NCBI GenBank assembly: GCA_036927565.1
Contig: JAYESD010000004.1
Span: 88,230,942 to 88,294,941, forward strand
Direction: 5' to 3'
DNA: 64,000 bases
Source of the DNA: Tuctoria greenei
Lineage: Eukaryota > Streptophyta > Magnoliopsida > Poales > Poaceae
The notes under the pieces are model-generated. The model searched no databases. It was not told the origin of the DNA and saw nothing but the letters and a program-made list of their open reading frames with translations. The translations under genes and the position numbers were made by a program. This document shows positions 54,104-64,000 of the stretch, in pieces (the first letter of the stretch is position 1; each line of letters starts with the position of its first letter).

Positions 54104-57011
54104 CTAGACCCTGTGGAAGAACTGGGCGACCTTCTGGGCAACCTCCGACACGCTGGCTTGGGAGGCTTCACCCTCTCCTTCAATGGGGCCTTCAAGCACC
54201 GGTTCCAGAGGGAATTGAGGGTCCCGGCTGGTGTAGCACGTCAGAATAAACTCTGTGATGTTCTTTGCCAGGGATTGTCCCTTAGTTTCCAGCTGGTCCA
54301 CGATGACATCACCCATCTCGGTGATCTTGTTGCCTGCTGAACTCAGCGCCTCCAACGCTTGGTCCAGCTCCGGCTCCGGATCATCCGAACGCACGGGACT
54401 GAAGCCCATTGGCGTCAGCGCGTCGTTGGCTTTGCCTAGGAAGTCCCAAACTTGTTGGGACTTCACAGCCCTTGCGATTCACATCTCCTCCAGGGATCTT
54501 TTGGCCGCCGCAAGCTCCGAGTTCTCTCGAGCAAGACGCTCCACCTCTTTGGAATTCTACTAAATCTTTTCAGCAACCTGCCTTTCGAGCTTACTGAGCT
54601 CTTCCTCCTGGAGGTGGATCTCGTTCCGGTGGTTGACCAGATCCTTCTATCGGCCCCACACTTTCTTCTCCCTCGCGACGACAGCATTCTCCTGCTCGTA
54701 GAGATCTTGCCCTCGCTCCCAGGCCTTCTTCTCCTCCTCCTCGCAATGCTCCTCCAATTTCTTGGTGCGTTCTTCGAGGCTCTTGTCATCCAGAGCTGTC
54801 TTTTGGACAAGATCTTCCTCCCTCTTCATGAGGTCGTCCCGTAGCTCTAGGAGGTTTTGCTCTTCATCTTCGAGCTTTCTCTCTCGCGCCTCAAGAGCCA
54901 CCCGGCGCTTGACGAGACTATCATGGATGGCGGCGAGCCTCTCCTGGCAATCATTCGCTGCGCTATTTGCAGCTTTGGCCTGCTCATAGATGGCCCGGGA
55001 ATGGTTGTTGAGGGATCGCGTCATGCTTTCCCTCTCATTGAACAGCTTACCCCAGTACTCCCGACAGACCTTCTCCATCTGCACCCACTCCTTATCGTCA
55101 GCCAGCCTCGACTGCGCCAGCTTGGTCTCAAAATGGAGTCAGTTGCGCCACCTCCTAAGGGTTTGGCGCTCCTCATAGAGGGCCTTGTTGTCGTGGTAGA
55201 AAGCCAGCTGGACCTAGCGAAGACTAGAGCAGGCATTGTCAACAGACAATGATAGGGGATCGGGTCCGGACCTGTCGGGTTCCTCTCCGCTGGATCCAGC
55301 AGATCTTTAGTGACAAAAATTGGGTCCCACTCTACAAGAGCAGTCCCCTGAGCTTCCACAGCATTAGGGCTGTCCTTCGGGATAGCCTCGGACGCTGCCA
55401 AGGAAGGTCCTACAACAGAAGTTCCGACCTCCAGAATTGACTCCAAAGGTCCCGCCACCAGGTCATTAACAACTGGCCCATCAGGCGGGGGGCCAGCAGC
55501 TTCATCTTGGCAGCCTGGCTCAGCAGCCGGCACCTCCGAGATCACCACTTCTGGAACAGGTGTTGAAGGTTCAGTCGGAGTAGGAGCTACTTCCGGCTCC
55601 GGCGCAGGTGCCTCCTCTGCCGCTGGCTCAGGTGCTGGTGCTTCAACCATCATGGGCTCAGGCGCTGGCGCTTCGACCATCATAGGCTCAGGCGCCGACA
55701 TCTCCGCAGCAACTTGCTCGGATGCCAGAACCTCTTCAACGACTGTCTCTATAGCCGGAACTTCTGTAGCAATCGGCTCTACCGTTGGAGCTTCCTCAAC
55801 AACCGGCTCAAGTGCCAGAACTTCATCAACACTAGGCTCCACCGCTGGGACCTCATAAACCACCGGCTCGACTGCCGGGGCTTCAACAACATCCGGCTCT
55901 AGGGCTGGAATCGCAGCTACCTCCGGCTCTGTTGTCGGAGCGTCCAACATCTCAGCATCCAAGCCCGGAGCTTCAACATCTAGAGCTGGTGCCGCTGGTA
56001 CATCTTCATTCCCGTGGTCCGGCGCTACCACGGGAGCTTCTGGGGATGAGTCGAGGTCCAAAACCACGACAGCCAGCATAGGGGCTGCTGCAGCCTCAGC
56101 CACCTCTCAGGGCGGCGCTAGAGTTGGAGTCGGAGTTCAGCCTGCACAGCCTCAACTACTACTGCAGGGACTGGAGCTTCAGCCCTTTTCTTAGGCACGC
56201 TGTGGATGAAGGATGAAGAAACTCAAAATACAGACATAACAATAAAACAACTGGCCGAGGTAAAAAAACCAAAAATTACCACGGAAGGCTTCCGTACCAG
56301 TTAGCACGGAACCTCTTTTTCGGACGCTCCGAACTGACCCCAGCCGCCACTGGCGTGGTAGTCCCAAAGGAACCCTCGAAGCTTGCTGCTGCTATCGGCG
56401 TTGCCTTGGTCGAGGCCGCCCTTGACCGGGAAGGACCACCGGACCCAGAGCCCTCAGCTGGCCCTGGTACCGGAGTCACTTGGCCGGAGCTAGCACCCCG
56501 GGAAGATGCTGCTGTCGGAGTAGATGCCACCGTTGATGACCTCCCCCTGTGGGGAGACGGAGCCGCCGTGGAAGAAGCAGGCCTGGCAGACCTTCCATCG
56601 GCATGCTTCAGCTTCTGTTTACGGCTCGAGGGCTCGGCCAACTCCTTGCCCTTGCCTAAGACTTTGGTTCTTGGCTTTGGGGCGGGAGCAGAGCCGCCAT
56701 GAGGAGCTTCGGAGATCGACAATACGGTGGTCGAACGTCTCTCAACGACACCAAGGTCGTCAAGCACCGGCATCGTTTGTCGGAGCTCCCTGCTGAACTC
56801 TGCCTCCATGTTCAGAGGGAGGAAAGCGGCCGGTGGAGCCAAGTCGTCACCCTCGACGTCGATGCCGTGCTGGAACTTCTTGAGGTGGAACTCCAAAGTT
56901 GCACCCTCCATGTTGGACTTCAAACCGGTCTCGATCTGATCGTCGCCCAGCATACTATTGAGGGCCCAAGCAAGCTTCTCCCTCTTCCTCAGCGGAGCCC
57001 ACCTATTCTAG
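54104..57011 (-). pseudogene. Antisense extra gene of Tat-2 (N-terminus lost to element C)
   Basis: Visible exon 1 is 57011-56280 (WALNSMLGDDQIETGLKSNM, then a basic Ser-rich part). An intron 56279-56200 (GT...AG, 80 nt) sits at the same codon as in Tat-1. Exon 2 has ten decapeptide repeats (55884-55585, EAPAVEPVVY/EVPAVEPSVD type), ALVEWDPIFVTKDLLDPAER, a coiled coil (about 55084-54650) and a C-terminal part ending at TAG 54104 (VAQKVAQFFHRV). One small indel near 56140 and others later shift the frame. Function unknown. Confidence 0.77.
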
Positions 57012-60000
57012 TGACCGGAGTCCACACATCCGAGAATCTCATTGGGTGGTGTCGTGCGATGCGACACCCAACAGTTATACAAGAATAGAACCTGAATAAG
57101 TACAAGATGGAGTCTTTTATTTTTCATACAGCGGAAGTTTTTACAATACTAACGGAAGTAAAGAAATATATACATACCATAGATACGCTCTCAGCACTAG
57201 CTATGCAAAAGCAAAGTTATCCATGCCTGGGATACTTTGCACTAGCAACACTCAATTAGGGCGGCGTGCAGGGTTCCCACTCGGGTGTACACCCTGGAGG
57301 GGGTGCAGCCTCATCGTCAAACCCTTGATCAACAGAATAATCTGCAAAAACTCGTTAGCTGCAAATGTGAGCATAAGGCTCAGCAAGACTTAACTGTCTC
57401 ACTAGACATATGCAAGGGGATACTAAACATAGGTAAGGAATAGCATAAATAGACTCGCCTACAAGTGGATCCTTATAATCAGGTTTTATGTAGCAAATGA
57501 CATTCTCCAAGCACGGCACATCATGGGATCCAAAATCAAACAAGAAACGCTTTACCGATGATATGAGATGCTCAGAGCACATAATGCTATTACAGCTAAA
57601 GTATGGGGAAATTGTAAACTTTAATTTTTGCTATCTCTAAGTCATACAAGGTTGAAAAGCAATTATAATTTAATACAATATCATTTGCTGGCTTCTTTAG
57701 TATTTACTACGTCGCGACATAGTGAACTAGTGGTACTCTATTACTGCGAGGGACAGTGATTGCAATCAGGACACACCCGGTCAACACGACACATACGTCG
57801 TTCGGAAGTGTCAGCGAGCACACCCGTACCTACATAACACTTCAGTACTAGGCGTATATGGCCACCTGTCACAAGAAACTCGAACGCCGAGCCTGTCTCA
57901 CCTCCGCGAACAGAAGGTCTCCGCACGGAGCACCTCATGTGTCCGCCGACCGATTTACACCTTACTGTCATCAACCCACCCCTATCGATGGTGAGTTAAT
58001 GGGCCTCGACACCCCAGTTATCAAGTTACATCAGTTTATTGGATTCCATATGTCCATTATGTTGCCCGTACAAGTCAAGCTTGTTCAGCGGGGCCGCATA
58101 CAGACAGGCCTTAATCGACACAGGCAGGGCTATGCGATCGAGACTCAATTCTCGCCGCTTCCTATCCATTCCCTGCCCGGTCTCCGTTTCATTATATTAA
58201 TCCATTTTCTATCTAACCAATCCTGTGAGATATGTCCTACATCTCTCTCGAGTAGGTTCCAACTACTCGACTTCTACCGGATTTCCTATGCATTAGCAAA
58301 GCAGTTACTACAGGTCAAACTATAACTCGTCCCAACCAATCCCTGGGAATTTTGGCCATGCAAGTGGAGCATCAATCACCCTATACGTAATGCACATATG
58401 AAACTTATGACGTAAGGTGATAAAGACTGTAAAAACTCAGTAAATCTTTTAAATGCAAATCGGGGCTTGCCTTATTGCATGTCAACGTCTGAGTTAAAAA
58501 TTGGAAGGTGCTCTTCCAAGGCTTCTGGCTCCTCCTCGACTTCGGTCACTGTACGATATGCATATAACATGTATATAAATGACTTTGAAAAATAATTATT
58601 ATTAAGACCATAATTTAATTCATGGTGATCACTATAAGATAGGGACCTTAATTGGCTTTGGGACTTTGATGGAAGATACTAGGGGATATGATCAAGGCTC
58701 TTGCAAAGAACAGGAGATGATCATAGTAGATTGTGGTCTCCGAAATTATGGCAAGCAAATCAAGTTCAAAAAATTTCTAGAGAGGAAACTGTAGCTTGAA
58801 CCTAGCTAACAGTTGATAATCAAGATAGAGGAAGTGGTTCTGGTTCTAGCAAGATTTGTTTCATAATTTTCTAAGCTTTGGGAAAGGAGTTATTGTATTT
58901 CTATGTTGGCAAGAATTTCTGGATTTACATTATAATTGAATTTCTAGCCATTCAATCAATATTTATTTTGTAACTGAATTTGGACTTGGATAGTAGGTTA
59001 ATTAAATCCAAGATTTTTACAGGAGCTAGTGTATGATTAAAGGAAGACTCAGTCCAAATTTGGGACATAATAAAGCAACCGAATATCTGCGAAAATTCAA
59101 TAACTGAAAAAGGAAATTGAACTATACAGAGGTTTAAACAGGTGCAATGGCTCCCAAACTTGTTTTGGTGGCTAAGAATAGGCCACTAAATGTCATGTGA
59201 ATTTTAAGGATTTTTCCAGTGTATAACTTCTCCGGACAAATTGCATTTACAATTGGAAAGATTATTTCCTACAGAATTTAACTTTGTGTTTCACAGAACC
59301 TAATTGGTATTGACAGAAACTAGAGCTCAAGTGCTTTCAAACAAAATTTGATTGCAGATTTTTGGAGCATCTTACATAAAGTTATGGATTTTCTAAGTTG
59401 GAGCCTAATCTGGAATAAATTCCTAATTTGAATTAACTCATGGGCCCCACTGTTTTAAAATGGACCAATGGCATTTAAAACACACGGGGGCCACAGATAC
59501 CCACCGCGTAGCCACAAAAGATCCCGTGGCCACACCTGATCCGACGGGGTTTACAGCCGCTGACACGCGGGACCCGCCGCGTCGTCTTCTACCTCGGGCC
59601 AGTGCCCGCGCGAGGCGGCGCCTACGGCTGTGACTCGCCGGCGAGCTCGCCGCCGGCTAAACCGACGGGCCAAACTCGCTCAAACTCGCCACCTGGGGGT
59701 TATTGGGGTCGCTGAGCACGACGGTGAGGTCGGTGGGACCTGAAACTCGCCGGAAGTGACCGTGCGACAGCGGCGGCGGCGGTGACCACTCGGGCAACAT
59801 GGAACTCGCTCCAGAGTAGCTCAAATCACTCGGGATCTTCTCCAAAACCGTCCTGGGACGATGCTGGTAAAGGAAATGGACGTGGAACAGGGGAAAACCA
59901 CCGGGAACTATGAGCTCGACGGAGAACCGAGGTCTCCTCACTGGCGGCGAGCAAAACTCAATTTCCTCGGCCGTTGCTCGACAACTTTTAGGGGTTTTTG

Positions 60001-61055
60001 CTCAGGTAGGAGCGCTAGGTCCTATAGAAACTATCCCTAAGCAATTGCATAGAATGATTACTCGTAGAAACGGAATTTAAATGAAAACCGAGCGAGTTCA
60101 TTCACTTCGGCCGGAAGAAAGAAGTTTGATAACTTCTTCAATGCTCAACGAAAAAGGAAACGGTTTGCACCGAGAGTTAGAGCTCGTCTAGGCGCACCTT
60201 TGAGCTGTTGGGGTCGTGGCTTGAAACTGCGAGACGGCGGTGCACCACGGAGCAGAGGTGGGCGGCGGCGATGGCGCGCGGCGGGGATTAACTCGCGAGA
60301 GGGGTGGGGGAACCACTGATCGAGGAGGAGAAATAAGGGAGCGGCGGCGGCCTTTTATAGCCCGTGGCAAGCTAGCACGCAGGCAGCTCGCTGGAGTTGC
60401 ATGCACGCGTGCTGTCGAGCGGCCGAGCGTCGGTGCAGAGATGGCAGGCGGCCGACCTGACACCTTCAGCAGCGGCTGACCGGTGGGGCCCACAGGTCAG
60501 TCCGACCCCCAACACACAAGTTAATTATTCTTTTAAAAATAGAAGATCAACTCCAAAAATCATGAAACTTTGTGGAGATGGTCAATGAATTATTCTGAAC
60601 CCAATGGTGAACTCAAATCTTATGTTCAAAGAAGTTGGAAAAGAATTTAAAATTCAGATTTGAATTTGATTCAAATTTGCTAAGCACCTCAAATAAAATA
60701 GCAAATGAGTTCCCAAAATCTTGAAATTTTGCAGGCAAGCTATTGAGAATATTAGAAGGTCAAGGAAAAATTTAGAGCTTCTAATTTGAATATATTTGGC
60801 AGGGCCAACTAGTACTGCCCCTTTAAATTTCTTTAATAAACTTCATCCAAAAATTCTAAAATCTGAAGAGGGGTAAATAGAATCATTCTAGAATTAGTGG
60901 TGAAGTCCAATACTCATGTTTAACAAAATTTAACCATGAGTGCAAGAAAGGTTTGGAGGGTAGTAAGTGCATGTGTACCACTATACTGGATTTTGAATAT
61001 AGTTGATCACAAAACTCATCATTGAATTCACATGCCATAGAATTGGGATTTTACA
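57012..61055 (-). repeat. 3' LTR of element C (about 4.04 kb)
   Basis: Minus strand starts TGTAAAATCCCAATTC just after the purine tract (complement of 61056-61070, AAAGGGTGAGGA) and ends CTCCGGTCA at 57012. A GC-rich block (59500-60480) resembles the one in element L. TATAAAAG (minus, 60359-60352) lies about 700 bp from the LTR start, as in element L (about 680 bp). No gene is supported inside. Confidence 0.83.
60352..60359 (-). promoter_or_regulatory. TATA box in LTR of element C
   Basis: Minus strand reads GGGCTATAAAAGGCC in a GC-rich context, at the equivalent LTR position to the box of element L. Confidence 0.65.
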
Positions 61056-61115
61056 TTCCTCACCCTTTAAAAGAATCTCGTCCCGAGATTACAAAAGAAG
61101 GCAAAAGGAAAAAAT

Positions 61116-62374
61116 CTAATGAACATATGCCGCTAACAAGTCCGGATAATTCATTCTAAGATACTCCTCGCTTTCCCACATGGCCTCTTCAGCACTGTGG
61201 TTGCTCCACAAGACCTTGTAGAAACGCAAGGTGCAGCTTCTTGTGGTGCGAGTCTTCTCATCGACGATCTGAGTTTGACGCTCGGAATAAGTGAGATCTG
61301 GTTGGAGAGCTTCCAAATCTTCTACACGGACATCAGCGGGAGTTTTAAGACATTTCCGTAACTGGGAAATGTGGAACACATTGTGAACCCTTGAAAGTGA
61401 CGGTGGTAACTCCAATTGATATGCCACAGGTCCGCATCTTTCTAGGATTGCGAATGGCCCAATAAAACGTGGAGCTAGCTTCCCTTTCACTCCGAATCGA
61501 TGGATACCTTTCATAGGGGACACCCGGAGATAAACTTGATCCCCAACTTCGAAGTGAAGAGGTCGACGTCGTTTGTCCGCGTAGCTCTTCTGACGAGACT
61601 GAGCGGATTTGAGATTTGTTTGAATAATGCGCATTTGCTCTTCGGCTTCTTTTATTAATTCGATGCCATATACCACTCGTTCACAAAATTCGCACCAGTT
61701 CAAGGGGGTGCGACACTTCCGACCATAAAGAGCTTCATATGGCGCCATTTGGATGCTATCCTGGTAACCGTTGTTGTACGAAAATTCCGCCAATGGTAGA
61801 TGATCATCCCAATTCCTACCATGGTGGATGACACAGGCGCGAAGCATGTCTTCTAGTACTTGATTCACCCGTTCGGTCTGACCATCAGTCTGAGGATGAT
61901 AAGCCGAGCTCCGAATCAACTTGGTTCCCAACGCATCATGGAGATGTTCCCAGAATCATGAAACAAATACAGCTCCACGATCGGAGATGATGGTGCGGGG
62001 TATTCCGTGGAGGCATACGATTCTGGCAATGTATAACTCCGCGTATCTTGAGGAATGATAGTTGGTATGACGGGAATAAAATGCGCCATCTTAGTCAGTC
62101 GGTCAACTATCACCCAAATTGAGTCGTGCTTATGGAGGGTGGAAGGCAACCCAACAATGAAATCCATACTGATATCCACCCATTTCCAAGCTGGTATGCT
62201 CAAAGGTTGAAGCTGTCCTGCTGCGTTCATATGGTCGGCCCTCACTTGCCGGCACGTATCACACTCGGATACGTATTTAGCTACTTCCCTCTTCATCCGA
62301 GTCCACCAGAATTTCTTCTTCAAATCATGGTACATCTTGTTGCTTCCCGGATGAATGGAATACCTGGATAATGA
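61116..62374 (-). pseudogene. Element C integrase with chromodomain-like end
   Basis: Zinc region: MYHDLKKKFWWTRMKREVAK, CDTCRQVRA. Core: WVDISMDFIVGLP, ISDRGAVFVS then a stop near 61958 (TGA, before FWEHLHDALG) and TDGQTERVNQVLEDMLRACV; a frame change lies near 62045-62080. C-terminal: GVKGKLAPRFIGPFAILERC, HNVFHISQLRKC, then RTTRSCTLRFYKVLWSNHSA and MWESEEYLRMNYP, a chromodomain-like ending typical of chromoviruses. The final stop is at 61116-61118. Confidence 0.88.
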
Positions 62375-62623
62375 GCTTCATCTAGTATCTTCTTTCTGAG
62401 CTCCATGTTTTGGGGTACCACTATATGGTTGTTAAACCAGAGGGTACCTTCATCATCACTTCGGAAAACATTTCATCTCCCCCTTCTTCATTATTTGCCG
62501 AATATGTGACATCCCCTTGTCCTTCTTCTGAGCTGCCATAATATCCTCCCTGATGGTAGGAATGAGAGCGAGATTGTAGACTGCCCCATATGGAACCAAG
62601 TAGAGACTCGGTTCTTCTTCTCC

Positions 62624-63133
62624 TTACATCGAGGTAATGGAAAGATTGTTGATATGGGACTTGCGGCTCAGAGCATCTGCGACTATGTTTGCTTTGCCTG
62701 GATGGTAGTGGATCTCAATTTCATAGTCTTTGATCAACTCTAACCATCTCCGTTGTTGCATATTCAAATCCTTCTGGGTGAAAATGTATTTCAAGCTCTT
62801 GTGATCAGTATATAGGTGTACTAGATTACCCAGTAAATAATGCCTCCACACCTTCAATGCCAGTACCACAGCAGCGAGCTCAAGATCATGAGTCGGGTAG
62901 TGTTGCTCATGGTTCCGAAGCTGTCGTGATGCATACGCGATCACTCTTCGCTCTTGCATTAACACACAACCTAAACCAATCTCAGATGCATCGCAATAGA
63001 CATCAAATGATTTGGTTGTGTCTGGTTGGGCTAAAACGGGTGCCGTTGTAAGGTGTTTCACCAATGCTTTGAAACCTGCCTCACATGCCTCAGTCCATAC
63101 ATACTTTTGTCCTTTCTTCAGAAGTTCTGTCAT
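62624..63133 (-). pseudogene. Element C RNase H
   Basis: MTELLKKGQKYVWTEACEAG, DVYCDASEIGLGCVLMQ, VIAYASRQLRNHEQHYPTHD, HLYTDHKSLKYIFTQKDLNM and HYHPGKANIVADALSRKSHI are complete and without stops. It follows the RT in a different frame, after a 1-nt change near 63240. Confidence 0.9.
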
Positions 63134-63183
63134 TGGTTTAGCTATTTTGGAGAAATTGGGTACAAACCTCCGGTAATATCCTG

Positions 63184-63972
63184 CTAAACCCAGGAAACTT
63201 CGGACTTCATGTACATACTTTGGAGACTCCCATTTGAGGATTGCTTGATCTTGCTTGGATCAACTGCAATCCCTTCTGCTGATATGATGTGCCCTAAAAA
63301 TGGCACTTGGCTGATCCAGAATTCACACTTGCTGAACTTAGCATATAGCTGATGGCCCCTTAATTGTTGAAGCACGATACGCAAGTGTTGAGCATGTTCC
63401 TCTTCGGATTTTGAATACACAAGTATGTCAACAATGAAGACCACGATAAACTTGTCCAATTCCGGCATGAACACCGAGTTCATGAGATACATGAAATGAG
63501 CCGGCGCGTTGGTCAAGCCGAAGGACATAACAAGGTACTCATACAGTCCATACCGCGTCGAGAATGCTGTCTTTGGTATATCTTCTGGTCGGATTCTAAT
63601 CTGATGATAACCAGAACGAAGATCCATCTTCGAAAATACTTTAGCACCCACCAATTGATCGAAAAGAATATCAATGCGTGGTAGTGTATACTTGTTCTTG
63701 ATAGTGACAGCATTAAGTGGACGATAGTCTACACACAACCTCAAGGTCTTATCTTTCTTTTCTACAAACAGTGCAGAACAACCCCATGGCGATGAACTTG
63801 GACGTATGAAACCTTTGTTCTCAAGTTCGGTTAACTGCTCCTTAAGTTCTGCAAGTTCCTTGGGTGCCATCTTGTAGGGTGGCCTTGAGATTGGTACTGT
63901 TCCTGGGGCAAGTTCAATCTTGAACTCTATATCCCTTTCTGGGGGCATACCAGGAAGATCTTCAGGAAACAC
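63184..63972 (-). pseudogene. Element C reverse transcriptase with mutated catalytic motif
   Basis: PPYKMAPKELAELKEQLTEL, GFIRPSSSPWGCSALFVEKK, LRLCVDYRPLNAVTIKNKYT, FSKMDLRSGYHQIRIRPEDI and the expected F-I-D-D motif read as FIVDILVYS (Val codon 63430-63432). Replacement of the first catalytic Asp makes the enzyme inactive. It begins at the window edge region (MFPEDLPGMPPERDIEFKIE, the usual post-protease start). Confidence 0.9.
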
Positions 63973-64000
63973 GTCCGGATATTCACATACTACCGGAATA

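Larger units (their letters stand above)
45909..57011 (+). mobile_element. Tat-2, Tat-lineage gypsy retrotransposon (3' end displaced by element C)
   Basis: Same family as Tat-1, colinear throughout: LTR, primer site, gag-pol, hairpin cluster, antisense gene. The 5' flank is TATAT (45904-45908), so the same 5 bases should follow its 3' LTR beyond element C. Homology to Tat-1 stops at about 57003-57011, inside the antisense gene. Confidence 0.92.
57012..64000 (-). mobile_element. Element C, chromodomain-type Ty3/gypsy (Tekay/Del-like), continues past window
   Basis: On the minus strand: pol (RT, RNase H, integrase with chromodomain-like C-terminus), purine tract, then a 4-kb 3' LTR. It inserted into the antisense gene of Tat-2. 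The 5 bp left of it are TCTAG (57007-57011), which should recur at its other end outside the window. Confidence 0.88.

Noticed and set aside
57858..58325. 155-codon plus-strand open frame inside the element C LTR
   Set aside because: It is antisense to the element, has no recognisable domain and lies wholly within a 4-kb LTR.

Overview
This window is plant nuclear DNA, almost certainly from a grass (Poaceae). The evidence is its mixture of transposon families: Tat-lineage Ty3/gypsy elements with an antisense extra gene, chromodomain-bearing Ty3/gypsy elements, SIRE/Maximus-like Ty1/copia elements, CACTA (En/Spm) DNA transposons with Transposase_24-type and TNP2-type genes, and small Stowaway MITEs flanked by TA. 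I see no bacterial features, no tRNA or rRNA gene, and no convincing ordinary host gene. Nearly all of the 64 kb is transposons nested in transposons, as in grass heterochromatin. The species cannot be fixed from sequence alone; rice or a relative is plausible.

Layout. (1) 1-5779: a gypsy element 'L' with two 2.7-kb LTRs around only 536 bp of interior. (2) 5780-8723: a possible 3' end of an unknown gene, MITEs and unassigned DNA. (3) 8724-14640: a CACTA element 'CACTA-1L' carrying a Transposase_24-type gene, split by a copia solo LTR (A', 10282-12574, TSD CACTT), and ending in a 1.3-kb subterminal repeat array and a TIR at 14640. (4) 14641-32311: a minus-strand copia element 'B' (LTR end, gag, protease, start of integrase). 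It is split by a solo LTR of its own family (B', 16223-30646, TSD CTCCC), which is itself split by a complete Tat element 'Tat-1' (17221-30210, TSD ATCGG). (5) 32312-35355: the 3' part of minus-strand copia element 'A' (LTR, PPT, RNase H end), lying in the LTR of B. (6) 35356-38986: a second CACTA-1 copy, 'CACTA-1R', inverted relative to the first. (7) 38987-45908: 'CACTA-2', with a four-domain TNPD pseudogene and a multi-exon TNPA-like gene. (8) 45909-57011: 'Tat-2', inserted in an intron of that gene. (9) 57012-64000: a minus-strand chromovirus-type element 'C', inserted in the antisense gene of Tat-2 and running off the window.

How the genes work together. In the Tat elements gag-pol (gag, protease, RT, RNase H, a second archaeal-type RNase H, integrase) runs on the plus strand. 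A second gene runs on the minus strand from near the 3' LTR back toward pol. It has a putative-gypsy-transposon domain, a spliceable 77-80 nt intron, a 10-residue acidic repeat and a coiled coil. A cluster of short hairpins lies between the two converging genes. The Tat LTRs carry five CACGTG-type sites (one degenerate) spaced almost exactly 55 bp apart upstream of a TATA box. All coding regions except perhaps parts of the CACTA genes are decayed, largely by transition substitutions that create stops.

The most unusual signals are the 55-bp G-box phasing, the spliced antisense Tat gene with its variable decapeptide repeat, a UAG shared by both Tat copies between protease and RT, and the nesting order that the target-site duplications allow one to read. 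The families are known; I found no clearly new defence or metabolic system. All similarity statements come from reading motifs by eye, with no database search.
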